From positions 242,636 through 306,635 of the forward strand of contig NZ_MUXN01000023.1 of the NCBI RefSeq assembly GCF_001995215.1: DNA of 64,000 nt, given 5' to 3'. The stretch is from Amycolatopsis azurea DSM 43854 (GTDB taxonomy: Bacteria; Actinomycetota; Actinomycetes; Mycobacteriales; Pseudonocardiaceae). A model generated the notes under the pieces. The model made no database searches, was not told the origin of the DNA, and saw nothing but the letters and a program-made list of their open reading frames with translations. Made by a program: the position numbers and the translations under genes. Below, one piece after another: positions 27,603-39,226 of this stretch. How positions within the stretch are numbered: position 1 is the first letter of the stretch; every line of letters begins with the position of its first letter.

Positions 27603-28295
27603 TCAGGCCTTTCGCTCGACGGTCGCGACCACGGCGAGCGGCCGGTCCGGATGGGGTGTGGTGAAGGCTTCGTAGAGCGCCTCGTGATCGCGGCCGTCGA
27701 CGGTGCGCGTGACCCAGCCCTCGACCTCGAACCGGCGCGCGATCCCGCCCGGCCAGCCGTGGGTGGCCGAGGAGTTGTCGACGACCACGACGGTCAGCTG
27801 CGGCATGCCGATACGTCCCGCGATCGCGATGGCTTCCTGGTTGGAGCCTTCGTCGAGTTCCGCGTCGCCGACGAGAGTGACGACCTTCGCCTCCCGGTAC
27901 CCCTTGGCGCGCAGGCCGAACACGGTGCCGATGGCCAGCGGGAGCCCGTGCCCGAGCGACCCGCTGGCGATCTCGGCGCCCGCCAGTCTCGCCCGGTCGG
28001 GATGATGCCCGAGCCGGGACTCCGCCGAGGTCCAATCGGCGAGCTCCTCTTCGTGGATGAAGCCCTTCTTGGTCAGGACGGCGTAGTAGGCCATCGGCCC
28101 GTGCCCCTTCGACAGCAGGAAGCGGTCGCGTCCGGGTTCCCGGAAGGTCTCCGGAGTGATGTCGAGCACGCGGTCGTAGAGCACCCACAGGACGTCCACA
28201 GTGGACTCCGCGGCGGCTTGGTGTTTCTCGTCCCCGGTCATCAGCGAGATCAGCCGCGGCAGATCCTCGTAGCCGGTCTTGGTGTCGGTGGTCAT
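27603..28295 (-). CDS. Transketolase, N-terminal (thiamine diphosphate-binding) subunit
   Basis: 230-aa partner of the following gene. The ThDP motif GDAELDEGSNQEA (residues ~138-150, with Asn in VVVDNSS) and SKGHGPMAYYAVL (~63) are present. The ATG at 28295 is preferred to a TTG five codons upstream. It is divergent from a SoxR-type regulator across 52 bp that contain a dyad. Together with the C-subunit it should make a functional alpha2-beta2 transketolase; the 230-aa N-half is slightly shorter than the ~270 aa usual for such subunits. Confidence 0.88.
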   Translation of the reverse strand: MTTDTKTGYEDLPRLISLMTGDEKHQAAAESTVDVLWVLYDRVLDITPETFREPGRDRFLLSKGHGPMAYYAVLTKKGFIHEEELADWTSAESRLGHHPDRARLAGAEIASGSLGHGLPLAIGTVFGLRAKGYREAKVVTLVGDAELDEGSNQEAIAIAGRIGMPQLTVVVVDNSSATHGWPGGIARRFEVEGWVTRTVDGRDHEALYEAFTTPHPDRPLAVVATVERKA

Positions 28296-28310
28296 GAACC
28301 GAGCGTGCAA

Positions 28311-28334
28311 CCTCGACTTAGGTCGAAGTCAAGG
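28311..28334. promoter_or_regulatory. MerR/SoxR-type operator dyad
   Basis: CCTCGACTT and AAGTCAAGG form 9-bp arms (one mismatch) around a 6-bp centre in the divergent gap between transketolase and the SoxR-type gene. The dyad overlaps a promoter-like pair TCGACT (28313-28318) and TAGCCT (28336-28341) with a 17-bp spacer pointing at the regulator. A regulator site at this junction is likely; SoxR binding is inferred. Confidence 0.6.
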
Positions 28335-28347
28335 CTAGCCTGGCGAC

Positions 28348-28809
28348 GTGACGAGACTGGCTGAACACCTGAGCATCGGACAGGTCGCCGACCGCAGCGG
28401 CGTGCCCCACACGGCTTTGCGTTTCTACGAGGACAAAGGGCTGATCAGCTCGGAGCGCTCGGCGGGCAACCAGCGGCGCTACGCGCGGTCGGTGCTGCGC
28501 CGGATCGCCTTCATCCGGGCCGCGCAGCGGGTCGGCCTCAGCCTGGACGACATCAGCTCGGCGCTGGAGACCCTGCCGAGGGACCACGCCCCCACCAAGG
28601 CCGACTGGGCCCGCCTTTCGCGGGGCTGGCAGGACGAACTCGACGCGCGGATCGACGCGTTGCAGCGGCTGCGGGACAGGCTGACCGGATGCGTCGGCTG
28701 CGGTTGCCTGTCCCTGCGCAGCTGCGGGCTCTACAACGCCGACGACCAGATGTCCCGCTTCGGCCCCGGTGCGGGGAAACTGCGCCCGGCCTCCGAGGGC
28801 GGCATCTGA
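28348..28809 (+). CDS. soxR: Redox-sensitive MerR-family regulator, SoxR type
   Basis: 153 aa. The MerR HTH is LSIGQVADRSGVPHTALRFY (residues 8-27), a dimerisation helix follows (~80-110) and the SoxR cysteine cluster C115-x2-C118-x-C120-x5-C126 should hold a [2Fe-2S] centre. SoxR activates target promoters when its cluster is oxidised, in actinomycetes mainly by redox-active metabolites. Start GTG at 28348, possibly leaderless from the -10 at 28336. The divergent split transketolase is the natural first target to test; a pentose-phosphate link to NADPH supply is inference. Confidence 0.9.
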   Translation: MTRLAEHLSIGQVADRSGVPHTALRFYEDKGLISSERSAGNQRRYARSVLRRIAFIRAAQRVGLSLDDISSALETLPRDHAPTKADWARLSRGWQDELDARIDALQRLRDRLTGCVGCGCLSLRSCGLYNADDQMSRFGPGAGKLRPASEGGI

Positions 28810-28855
28810 ATTCCGTTGCCACGCGGGCACCGGATGTGCGTCACTGGGACGCGAA

Positions 28856-29404
28856 ATGGACAAGAAGAATCTCATCCGGGCCTCGAAACGGCTCTCCCGG
28901 CACCTCCGGCACGCGCCCGGTGACATCGGCATCACGCTGACCTCCGACGGCTGGGTCGAAGTCGACACGCTCTTGGCCGCCTTGCGGCGCAACGGCTTGC
29001 GCCTCACCCGCGCCGAGCTCGACGAAGTCGTCGAGGGTAACGACAAACAGCGCTTCGCCTTCGACGAGAGCGGGCTGCGGATCCGCGCCAGCCAGGGGCA
29101 CAGCGTCGAGGTCGACCTCGCGCTGCCCGCCGCCACGCCGCCCGGTGTGCTCTACCACGGCACCGTGTCCCGGTTCCTCGACGCAATCCTGCACGAGGGG
29201 CTCCGGCCGATGAACCGGCACGCCGTGCACCTTTCCGCGAACGTCGAGACCGCGCGCACGGTCGGCGGCAGGCGCGGTGTCCCGGTCGTGCTCCTCGTCG
29301 ACGCGCGGGGCATGGCGGCCGCCGGACACGAGTTCCAGGTGAGCGCGAACGGCGTCTGGCTCACCGCCGCGGTTCCGCCGGAGTTCCTGCGCCGTCTCCC
29401 CTAG
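28856..29404 (+). CDS. kptA: RNA 2'-phosphotransferase (Tpt1/KptA family)
   Basis: 182-aa NAD-dependent enzyme that removes an internal RNA 2'-phosphate, forming ADP-ribose 1'',2''-cyclic phosphate. Family marks are RLSRHLRHAPGDIGITLTSD (residues 11-30), LYHGTVSRFLDAILHEGLRP (~100) and HAVHLSANVETARTVG. These give the Arg-His-Arg-Arg type active set. Bacteria lack the tRNA splicing that needs this enzyme, so its role is unclear; RNA repair or ADP-ribosylation has been proposed for the family. The ATG at 28856 is chosen by alignment to the domain. Confidence 0.92.
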   Translation: MDKKNLIRASKRLSRHLRHAPGDIGITLTSDGWVEVDTLLAALRRNGLRLTRAELDEVVEGNDKQRFAFDESGLRIRASQGHSVEVDLALPAATPPGVLYHGTVSRFLDAILHEGLRPMNRHAVHLSANVETARTVGGRRGVPVVLLVDARGMAAAGHEFQVSANGVWLTAAVPPEFLRRLP

Positions 29405-30273
29405 ACCAAGCGGTTGTTCCGCAAGAGCGACAGCGTGTTCACGGTGAACAGCCCGTTCCATTCCAGCGCGGCGGCGGGCGAATAGCTGGTGTAATCGACC
29501 CGCCAGCCACCGTCTTCGCGCTGCCCGCCCGCCACCCGGCGCAGATCCGCTTCGATGAACTCGGGCCGGAAAAGCTTCCGCGCCGGTCCGTCCGGGTCCG
29601 GGGCGAAATCGAGGGGGCGCATGGCCTCGCCCTCGATCCCGCCGCCGACGGCGACCACGCCGTCGTCCGGCACGAACCGGCCGAGTTTCTCGACCAGGCG
29701 CGTTTCACCCAGCGCGTCCACGAGCTTCATCGCGAAGGCGAGCACGAGCGCGTGCGGCGTCTCGTCGAGTTCCTCGATCTCGCGGAGGCAGTAGCCCGTG
29801 GCCTTGGCCAGCCAGGGATGCGCGGCGACGGCGGGATCGTGGGCCGCGACGCGATGCGCGACCAGCGCGACGATCGCGGTGATCTGCAACGAGGAGACCG
29901 ACGGATCCGCGCTCGCCCAGAACGGCGCGCTGCCGAACGGATCCGGCATCGGCAGCGCGAACGGGATCCCGCCGTCGGGCAAGGAGATCGAGGCCAGCCA
30001 GTCGCAGAGTTCGGCCGCGCGCGGACTGGTCACCGGGCCGATGTCGGCGAAGACCTCGAAGGCGTGCAGCGCGCCTCCGGGCTGGCTGGTCGCGGAGCGG
30101 CAGTCGGGTTCGAGCCCGTGACCGTAGCCGCCGTCGGGATTGCGGTACCCCTCCAGCGCGGCGAGCGCCGCCGCCGGGTCACCGTCACGGAAAAGGACCT
30201 CGAAACGCCGCCTGTCGAGCAGGCGGGCCTGGGTGGCCATGAAGGTGGCCGCGGAATCGATGTCGATGTTCAT
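29401..30273 (-). CDS. Alpha-alpha toroid (prenyltransferase/squalene-cyclase-like) protein, function unknown
   Basis: 290 aa. Short repeats such as YRNPDGGYGHGLEPD (~43), ISLPDGGIPFALP (~95) and GQREDGGWRVDYTSYSP (~251) match the DGG.G..L pattern of toroid-fold proteins. No DxDD cyclase motif or zinc-binding prenyltransferase set was seen, so catalysis of either kind is doubtful. Its stop overlaps the convergent kptA stop by 4 bp. Likely a cytoplasmic protein; no function is assigned. Confidence 0.7.
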   Translation of the reverse strand: MNIDIDSAATFMATQARLLDRRRFEVLFRDGDPAAALAALEGYRNPDGGYGHGLEPDCRSATSQPGGALHAFEVFADIGPVTSPRAAELCDWLASISLPDGGIPFALPMPDPFGSAPFWASADPSVSSLQITAIVALVAHRVAAHDPAVAAHPWLAKATGYCLREIEELDETPHALVLAFAMKLVDALGETRLVEKLGRFVPDDGVVAVGGGIEGEAMRPLDFAPDPDGPARKLFRPEFIEADLRRVAGGQREDGGWRVDYTSYSPAAALEWNGLFTVNTLSLLRNNRLV

Positions 30274-30319
30274 GCCGACAGGGTCGCGCGGATCGCGGCG
30301 CCTGTCTTGAACACATCGG

Positions 30320-30892
30320 TCACGTGGTGCGGCGCCGCGGGCGGTTGTAGAGCTTGCGGCCGACGGCGAGGAGCGTTTCGCGCAGCGTCTCGTCGTCGAG
30401 TGAGGCGACCTCGATCGAGCCGCCGGCGACGGCGATCCCCGCCAGCAGGACCTGGGCCGTCACGATCGCGGTGAGGTCCGGATCCGGGCCGACCAGGATC
30501 TCCAGCAGCCGGTTCTTGAAGCTGTCCGAGCTGTGCACGGACTTCTCGATCGCGCGGGCGATGCCGGGGTCGCTGGAGAACAGCGCGACGAGCGAGCGGT
30601 GCCGCACCACGAGGTCGACGAAACCGTCGAGAAGGTGGTCGATCTGCGCGCCCCGGGTGCGCTGGGCGCGGGCGTCGTCGACGATGCCTTCGAGTTCGAG
30701 CAGCACGGGCTCGGCGACGGATTCGGTGATCTCCGCCTTCGTCTTGAAGTGGTAGTACACGGCGGCCTTCGTGACGCCGAGGGCGTCCGCGATCATCTGC
30801 AGCGAGGTGCCTTCCACGCCGTGTTCGGTGAACAACCGCAGCGCCGTGTTCAGTAGTCGCGTGCGGGTGTCCTCCGCGTGGACGACGTCCAT
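30320..30892 (-). CDS. TetR-family repressor of the MMPL transporter
   Basis: 190 aa. The HTH occupies residues ~12-56 (TRLLNTALRLFTEHGVEGTS, then ALGVTKAAVYYHFKTKAEIT) and a helical ligand domain follows. It is divergent from the MMPL gene, and three palindromes lie between them, so it most likely represses the transporter and itself. The inducing ligand is unknown. The gene starts at the only good ATG ahead of the HTH. Confidence 0.92.
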   Translation of the reverse strand: MDVVHAEDTRTRLLNTALRLFTEHGVEGTSLQMIADALGVTKAAVYYHFKTKAEITESVAEPVLLELEGIVDDARAQRTRGAQIDHLLDGFVDLVVRHRSLVALFSSDPGIARAIEKSVHSSDSFKNRLLEILVGPDPDLTAIVTAQVLLAGIAVAGGSIEVASLDDETLRETLLAVGRKLYNRPRRRTT

Positions 30893-30952
30893 GATCCCTC
30901 CTCGTTCAGCCGTCGGAGATTACGTCAAGCGTGCCCGTCGGGCCAAACGAGT

Positions 30953-31015
30953 ACTAGCCGTGCGGCTAGTCACACACTTGCCGATCGGCTTGTAGGCCAC
31001 TAGCCGATCGGCTAG
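30953..31015. promoter_or_regulatory. Triple operator between TetR and MMPL genes
   Basis: Site 1 (30953-30970) is ACTAGCCGTGCGGCTAGT, arms of 8 bp with a 2-bp centre. Site 3 (31000-31015) is the perfect palindrome CTAGCCGATCGGCTAG. Between them, at 30980-30989, is GCCGATCGGC, a related core with weaker flanks. The shared half-site CTAGCCG and even spacing point to cooperative binding of TetR dimers. Confidence 0.8.
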
Positions 31016-31046
31016 CTTGGAATGAACCTGATCGAGTGAACGGGAG

Positions 31047-33227
31047 ATGTTTGTGGCCAGCTTCCTGTACCGCCTGGGCCGGTTCTCGTTCCGGCGCCGG
31101 GCACTGGTGACGGCGGTGTGGGCCGCTGTCCTGGTGGCCCTCGGCGCGGGGGCGCTGACCCTGTCCGGCCAGCTTTCGAACTCGGTGACCATCCCCGGCA
31201 CCGAGTCGCAGAAGGCGATCGACCAGCTCGCGGACCGGTTCCCGGAGGCCGCCGCCGGTGGCGCGACCGCGCGCGTCGTCATCTCGACCCCCGGCGACAT
31301 CACCGACGCGTCCGGGCAGGCGGCGATCGCGGGCCTGGTCAAGGGGCTCAAGGACGCGCCGAAAGTCGCCGGAGTGGTCGACCCGTTGCAGGTGCAGGCG
31401 ATCTCGCCCGACAAGCACGTGGCGCTCGCGCAGGTCAGCTATCGCGTGCCGGGCTTCGAACTCACCGACGCCGACCGCGACGGCCTGATGGCCGCCGCCG
31501 GCGCCGCCAAGGCCGCCGGGTACACGGTGGACTTCGGCGGTGACGCCGTCCAGGCGATGCCCGCCACGAACGCCACCGAAGGCCTCGGTGTCGCCGTCGC
31601 CGCCGTCGTCCTGATCATCACCTTCGGCTCGCTGCTCGCGGCCGGGATCCCGCTGCTGACCGCGCTCATCGGCGTCGGCATCGGCATGGCGGGCATCACC
31701 ACCGCGTCCGGTTTCCTCGAACTCAACACGAACACGCCGGTGCTCGCGCTGATGATCGGCCTCGCGGTCGGCATCGACTACGCGCTCTTCATCGTTTCCC
31801 GTTATCGGCACGAACTGACGATCGGCCGGGATCCGGAAGAAGCCGCCGGACGCGCCACCGGCACGGCGGGCTCCGCCGTGGTGTTCGCCGGGCTGACCGT
31901 GATCATCGCGCTGGCGGGCCTGACCGTCGTCGGCATCCCGTTCCTCGGCGAGATGGGCATCGCCGCGGCGATCACCGTCGCCATCGCGGTCGTCATCGCG
32001 CTCACCCTGCTGCCCGCCATCCTCGGGTTCGCGGGCGGCAAACTGGCCGGTGGCAAGATCCGCTTGCGCCGCAAGGAAAGCGCGACGACTCACGGCGAGC
32101 GGTGGGCGCGTTTCGTGGCCCGCCACCGGATCCCGGTGCTGATCGCCGCGATCGCCGGGCTCGCGATCGTCGCCGTCCCGGCCGCGAGCATGCAGCTCGG
32201 CCTGCCGAACGACAGCACCGCCGCGCCGGACACCACCCAGCGCAAGGCCTACGACACCGTCGCGCGCAGCTTCGGTGAAGGCGCCAACGGTCCGCTGGTG
32301 ATCGTCGTCGACCTCAACGGCAGCACCGACCGGCAGGCCGCGCTCCAGCAGGCCGCCGCGGGGATCGGCGGGCTCCCCGAGCGCCCGATCGTCACGCCGC
32401 CGAAGACCAACCGAGACGGCGACCTGGCGCTGCTGACCGTCATCCCGAAGAGCGGTCCGAGCAGCACCGCGACCGAAGACCTCGTCAGCGACATCCGCGG
32501 CCTGAACGCGGGACTGGGTTCGGCCACCGGCGCGTCGCTGGCGGTGACCGGCCAGACCGCGGCCAACATCGACGTCTCGGAGAAACTCGCCGACGCGATG
32601 CTGCCCTACCTCGCGCTGATCGTCGGGCTCGCGTTCCTGTTGCTGATGCTGGTGTTCCGCTCGGTCGTGGTCCCGCTGAAGGCGACGCTGGGCTTCCTCG
32701 GCTCCGTGGTCGCGACGTTCGGCGCCGTGGTGGCGGTGTTCCAGTGGGGCTGGCTCACCGAGCTGCTCGGGGTGAAGACGACCGGGCCGATCATGAGCAT
32801 GCTGCCGATCCTGCTGATCGGCGTGCTGTTCGGGCTCGCGATGGACTACCAGGTGTTCCTGGTGACGCGGATGCGGGAGGAATACGTCCACGGCGCCGAC
32901 CCGCAGCAGGCGATGGTCACCGGCTTCCGGCACGGCTCCCGCGTGGTGGTCGCCGCCGCGCTGATCATGATCAGCGTGTTCGCCGGGTTCGTCCTTGCGG
33001 AGTCCTCGCTTATCCAGTCGATCGGGTTCGCGCTGGCCTTCGGGGTGCTGGTGGACGCGTTCGTGATCCGGATGACCATCGTGCCCGCGCTGATGTCACT
33101 GCTCGGGCGCGGTGCCTGGTGGCTGCCGAAGTGGCTGGACCGCGTGCTGCCGGACGTCGACGTCGAAGGCGAGAAGCTCGCGAAGCAGCTGGACGCTCCT
33201 GACGAGCGGGAGCTTGTTCGGAGCTGA
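31047..33227 (+). CDS. MMPL-family RND transporter
   Basis: 726-aa membrane exporter. There is one helix near residues 21-42, then two bundles of helices. The typical proton-path motifs are GLAVGIDYALFIVSRYRHE (~235) and FGLAMDYQVFLVTRMREE (~595), and large extracytoplasmic loops lie at ~45-180 and ~380-520. Such proteins export lipids or drugs across the inner membrane. The ATG at 31047 has a GGGAG site. Expression is probably released when the divergent TetR binds its ligand. Substrate unknown. Confidence 0.93.
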   Translation: MFVASFLYRLGRFSFRRRALVTAVWAAVLVALGAGALTLSGQLSNSVTIPGTESQKAIDQLADRFPEAAAGGATARVVISTPGDITDASGQAAIAGLVKGLKDAPKVAGVVDPLQVQAISPDKHVALAQVSYRVPGFELTDADRDGLMAAAGAAKAAGYTVDFGGDAVQAMPATNATEGLGVAVAAVVLIITFGSLLAAGIPLLTALIGVGIGMAGITTASGFLELNTNTPVLALMIGLAVGIDYALFIVSRYRHELTIGRDPEEAAGRATGTAGSAVVFAGLTVIIALAGLTVVGIPFLGEMGIAAAITVAIAVVIALTLLPAILGFAGGKLAGGKIRLRRKESATTHGERWARFVARHRIPVLIAAIAGLAIVAVPAASMQLGLPNDSTAAPDTTQRKAYDTVARSFGEGANGPLVIVVDLNGSTDRQAALQQAAAGIGGLPERPIVTPPKTNRDGDLALLTVIPKSGPSSTATEDLVSDIRGLNAGLGSATGASLAVTGQTAANIDVSEKLADAMLPYLALIVGLAFLLLMLVFRSVVVPLKATLGFLGSVVATFGAVVAVFQWGWLTELLGVKTTGPIMSMLPILLIGVLFGLAMDYQVFLVTRMREEYVHGADPQQAMVTGFRHGSRVVVAAALIMISVFAGFVLAESSLIQSIGFALAFGVLVDAFVIRMTIVPALMSLLGRGAWWLPKWLDRVLPDVDVEGEKLAKQLDAPDERELVRS

Positions 33228-33255
33228 AGGACGCTTTACCCGCGTTAGACGCGGT

Positions 33256-33298
33256 GAAGGGGACTTTCCTCGCATGTCATGCGGGGCAAGTCCCCTTC
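33256..33298. terminator. Inverted repeat after the MMPL gene
   Basis: 20-bp arms (33256-33275 and 33279-33298; two mismatches) with a 3-nt loop, between convergent MMPL and small membrane gene ends. The arm starts GAAGGGGACTT, the same half-unit seen at 4928, so it is part of the GAAGG family. Confidence 0.7.
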
Positions 33299-33315
33299 AG
33301 CTCGCTTGAAGCCTG

Positions 33316-33471
33316 TCAGGCCAGCCAGGCGATGGCGCCGCCGATCGCCAGCAGCGCGCCGATCCCCAGGACGACGGCCATGAACTTGACGCTCTTCCAG
33401 GTCGCGTAGACGCCGCCGATCAGGAAGCCGCCGAGCGCGAACAACAGCACGGCGATGGTCGAGTTACTCAT
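33316..33471 (-). CDS. Small two-helix membrane protein downstream of hisB
   Basis: 51 aa from the ATG at 33471. Two hydrophobic segments (about residues 4-20 and 28-48) are separated by a short basic loop (YATWKSVKF). An in-frame upstream start adds 18 Gly/Pro-rich residues that look like non-coding sequence. A protein of this size and layout is often seen after hisB in actinobacteria. Function unknown. A hairpin at 33530 separates it from hisB. Confidence 0.7.
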   Translation of the reverse strand: MSNSTIAVLLFALGGFLIGGVYATWKSVKFMAVVLGIGALLAIGGAIAWLA

Positions 33472-33529
33472 GCCCGCCAGGCTGCCACACCCGTGACTCC
33501 CCGACCCCGCCGGGTGCGGCACCACGCAC

Positions 33530-33583
33530 TTCGTCCTCTGGATGCGGTCCTTGCGCGTGCAAGTACCGCATCCAGAGGACGAA
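33530..33583. terminator. Long hairpin just after hisB
   Basis: Perfect 19-bp outer arms (33530-33548 and 33565-33583) that read on inward, after one mismatch, to TTGC/GCAA: a stem of about 25 bp. It starts 9 bp after the hisB stop on the minus strand and fits a strong terminator. The core CCTCTGGATGCGGTC has a near copy at about 38902. Confidence 0.8.
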
Positions 33584-33591
33584 ACGCGGGT

Positions 33592-36610
<3,019 letters not shown>

Positions 36611-36694
36611 GGGTCCAGGGTACGAGGTGGCCGGATCATCCCGAGCAGGCACACTGGAGTGGTGACCAGCGATCCCACGATGAGGGAGGGCTCC

Positions 36695-37489
36695 GTGCCG
36701 AGAATCGGGTTGTGCCAGCTCACGACGGCCGAGGATCCGGAAACGAATCTGAAGCTGATTCGTGAAGGCGTGGCGGCCGCGGCGGCGGAAAGCGCACGGA
36801 TCGTGGTCTTCCCCGAGGCGACGATGGTGCGCTTCGGGGTCTCGCTGAAGCCTCTCGCGCAACCCCTGGACGGGCCGTGGGCGTCCACTGTGGCGTCCAT
36901 CGCCGATGAACACGGCATCGTGGTCGTCGCGGGCATGTTCACGCCGTCGCCCGACGGACGCGTGAGCAACACGGTGCTCGTCACCGGTGCCGGACATCAC
37001 TTCGGCTACGACAAGATCCATCTGTACGACGCCTTCGGGTTCGCCGAGTCCGACACGGTCGCCCCGGGGACGGCACCCGTCACCTTCGAGGTCGACGGTG
37101 TCACGTTCGGCGTCGCGACCTGCTACGACATCCGCTTTCCCGAACTGTTCCGGAAGCTCGCCGACGACGGCGCGGACATCGTCCTCGTGCCGACGTCCTG
37201 GGGCGCGGGCGAGGGCAAACGCGAGCAGTGGGAGGTGCTGGTGCGCGCCCGCGCGCTCGACTCCGGTTGCTGGGTCCTCGGCTGCGGGCAGGCCGATCCG
37301 GCCACGACGTCGACCCCGGTGAACCCGAAGGCGCCGACCGGGATCGGCTACTCGACGGTGTCCGACGGATTCGGCCGCGTGCACACCCAGCTGGGCGCCG
37401 GGCCGGAACTGGTGGTCGTCGACGTGGATCCCGCGATCAGCGGGAAGGCCCGGGCGGCGACGGGGGCTCTGGCGAACCGTCGCCTCTGA
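36695..37489 (+). CDS. Carbon-nitrogen hydrolase (nitrilase superfamily, Nit2/deaminated glutathione amidase-like)
   Basis: 264-aa amidase. The Glu-Lys-Cys triad is visible: Glu in VVFPEATMV (~44), Lys in [11 protein letters not shown] (~107) and Cys in [15 protein letters not shown] (~145). The CYDIRFPE form and [11 protein letters not shown] favour omega-amidase or deaminated-glutathione repair enzymes. The GTG at 36695 has an AGGGAGG site; upstream ATG and GTG codons do not. Its end overlaps the convergent AsnC gene by 53 bp. It is divergent from hisD. Confidence 0.9.
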   Translation: MPRIGLCQLTTAEDPETNLKLIREGVAAAAAESARIVVFPEATMVRFGVSLKPLAQPLDGPWASTVASIADEHGIVVVAGMFTPSPDGRVSNTVLVTGAGHHFGYDKIHLYDAFGFAESDTVAPGTAPVTFEVDGVTFGVATCYDIRFPELFRKLADDGADIVLVPTSWGAGEGKREQWEVLVRARALDSGCWVLGCGQADPATTSTPVNPKAPTGIGYSTVSDGFGRVHTQLGAGPELVVVDVDPAISGKARAATGALANRRL

Positions 37490-37925
37490 CGTCCACCGAT
37501 CGCTCGAAGAAGGATTCGAGCACCACGATCGTCTGAGTCCCTGTGACGCCTTCGACGGCGTACAGCCTGCGCAGTGACGCTTGCAACTCCTCGGTGGTCG
37601 GCGTGCGCACCTTGACCAGGAGCGAGGCCGGGCCCGCGATGATGTGCGCCTCCACGACCTCCGGCAACGCCTCCAGCGCGGCCTTGGTCGGCGAATCGCC
37701 CATCCAGGAACCGGCCTCGATCAGCACGAACGCCATCACTCCCCGGCCGACCGCCGCTGGGTCGACGTCGACGGTCGTGCGCCGGACGACGCCCTGTTCG
37801 CGCAGCTTGCGGACCCGTTCGTGCGCGGCGCCCGCGGACAACCCGACCGCCTTGCCGAGCGCGGCGTACGCCTGGGTCGCGTCCCGCTGCAACTCGGTGA
37901 GCAGCATGCGATCTACGTCATCCAT
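37437..37925 (-). CDS. Lrp/AsnC-family transcriptional regulator
   Basis: 162 aa. The N-terminal HTH is [20 protein letters not shown], then [16 protein letters not shown] (residues ~2-50), and the C-terminal RAM ligand domain includes [19 protein letters not shown]. An extra Pro/Ser-rich tail extends the end. It is divergent from the SMP-30 gene, whose promoter lies in the 68-bp gap, so it probably controls that gene. The ligand is unknown; amino acids are typical. Confidence 0.9.
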   Translation of the reverse strand: MDDVDRMLLTELQRDATQAYAALGKAVGLSAGAAHERVRKLREQGVVRRTTVDVDPAAVGRGVMAFVLIEAGSWMGDSPTKAALEALPEVVEAHIIAGPASLLVKVRTPTTEELQASLRRLYAVEGVTGTQTIVVLESFFERSVDVRGDGSPEPPSPPGPSR

Positions 37926-37993
37926 GGGTTGACCATATCAAGTTCGGCGGTTCATGATGATTGCAAGATCTCATTCAGAACACTGGGGTTCTC

Positions 37994-38890
37994 ATGGATA
38001 TGGTCAAGGCACGGTTCGAGGTCCTCGACGAGCGGTTCGCCCGCGTCAACGGGGACGAGTGGATGCGACGCCTGCACACCGGCTGCCGGTGGACCGAGGG
38101 GCCCGCCTATTTCCCCGCCGGCCGATACCTGGTCTTCAGCGACATCCCGAACGACCGCGTCCTGCGGTGGGACGAGACCACGGGCGCGGTCGGCGTGTTC
38201 CGCGAACCCGCCGGCTTCCACAACGGGCACACCGTCGACCGCCAGGGCAGGCTCGTCAGCTGCGAACAGGGCGGCCGCCGGGTGACGCGCACCGAGCACG
38301 ACGGCACGACCACCGTGCTCGCGGAGACCTACCAGGGCAAGAGGTTCAACAGCCCCAACGACGTCGTGGAGAGCTCGGACGGCGCGCTCTGGTTCACCGA
38401 CCCCAGCTACGGGATCGACAGCGACTACGAGGGACATCAGGCCGAAAGCGAGATCGGCGCCTGCCACGTCTACCGCGTCGACCCGGTGGACGGCTCCGTG
38501 CGGATCGTCGCGGACGACTTCACGCGCCCGAACGGGCTCGCGTTCTCACTCGACGAATCGCTGCTCTACATCGCCGACACGCGGCAGGATCCCAGCCACA
38601 TCAGGGTTTTCTCGGTGAACGAGGGACGGCTCTCCGGCGGCGGGATCTTCGCGACCAGTGACGCCGGCGGTTTCGACGGGATACGGCTGGACACCGCCGG
38701 GCGGGTCTGGGCCGCCGCGCACGACGGCCTGCACTGTTTCGCGCCCGACGGCACCCGCATCGGGAAGCTGCGCGTGCCGGAGGTCTGCTCGAACCTGACC
38801 TTCGGCGGGCCGCGGTGGAACGACCTGTTCATCACCGCGTCGAGTTCGGTCTACACGCTGCGGGTGAACTTCTCGGGGCCCCGGTTCTAG
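37994..38890 (+). CDS. SMP-30/gluconolactonase/LRE family lactonase
   Basis: 298-aa six-bladed propeller, calcium-dependent sugar lactonase family. Marks are CRWTEGPAYFPAGRYLVFSD with the metal Glu (~30), FNSPNDVVESSDGALWFTDP with Asn/Asp ligands (~118), FTRPNGLAFSLDESLLYIADT (~178) and GGFDGIRLDTAGRVW. The ATG at 37994 is chosen; an in-frame TTG 11 codons upstream is less likely. The substrate is probably an aldonolactone. Likely regulated by the divergent AsnC protein. Confidence 0.88.
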   Translation: MDMVKARFEVLDERFARVNGDEWMRRLHTGCRWTEGPAYFPAGRYLVFSDIPNDRVLRWDETTGAVGVFREPAGFHNGHTVDRQGRLVSCEQGGRRVTRTEHDGTTTVLAETYQGKRFNSPNDVVESSDGALWFTDPSYGIDSDYEGHQAESEIGACHVYRVDPVDGSVRIVADDFTRPNGLAFSLDESLLYIADTRQDPSHIRVFSVNEGRLSGGGIFATSDAGGFDGIRLDTAGRVWAAAHDGLHCFAPDGTRIGKLRVPEVCSNLTFGGPRWNDLFITASSSVYTLRVNFSGPRF

Positions 38891-38954
38891 CGCATTCAGT
38901 CCTCTGGACGCGGTCTTTGCGCGGGGTGGGGGCTCAGTTTCGCGCTCACGGCGG

Positions 38955-39007
38955 TACATGATGGCCCCCTTCCTTGCGCTAGACGCAAGGAAGGGGGCCA
39001 TCATGTA
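38955..39007. repeat. Perfect 24-bp inverted repeat in a 336-bp gene-free gap
   Basis: Arms 38955-38978 and 38984-39007 are exact reverse complements with a 5-nt loop; the arm carries GATGGCCCCCTTCCTTGCG. The gap 38891-39226 holds no gene. It also contains copies of the TCCTCTGG-type unit at about 38902 and 39205 and the hairpin at 39126, so repeats account for most of it. Confidence 0.8.
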
Positions 39008-39125
39008 CTTCGCGGCGCCGCGGAGGGTGAAGGCCGAGTTCCTTCACTCAGCTGCGGGCGGGGGCTGCACGCGTTCGGTGGTGGCCACTGAGGTTCCTGG
39101 GTCGCTTGTGCCGACCTGGCGTTCC

Positions 39126-39172
39126 GTGAAGGACCCCTTCACTACCTTGAGGGTGGGCAAGGAGGCCTTCAC
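39126..39172. terminator. GTGAAGG-family inverted repeat before the response-regulator genes
   Basis: Arms starting GTGAAGGACCCCTT and ending AAGGAGGCCTTCAC with three mismatches. It lies 54 bp past the end of the minus-strand response-regulator operon, so it can serve as its terminator. Confidence 0.6.
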
Positions 39173-39226
39173 AGCCAGCCAGCCCGCACGCCACCCGGAA
39201 CGCATTCAGAGGACCAATTGCGCGGG

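Noticed and set aside
30966-32933. A 655-codon open frame antisense to the MMPL gene
   Set aside because: Arg/Asp/Gly-rich shadow of a certain transporter gene.
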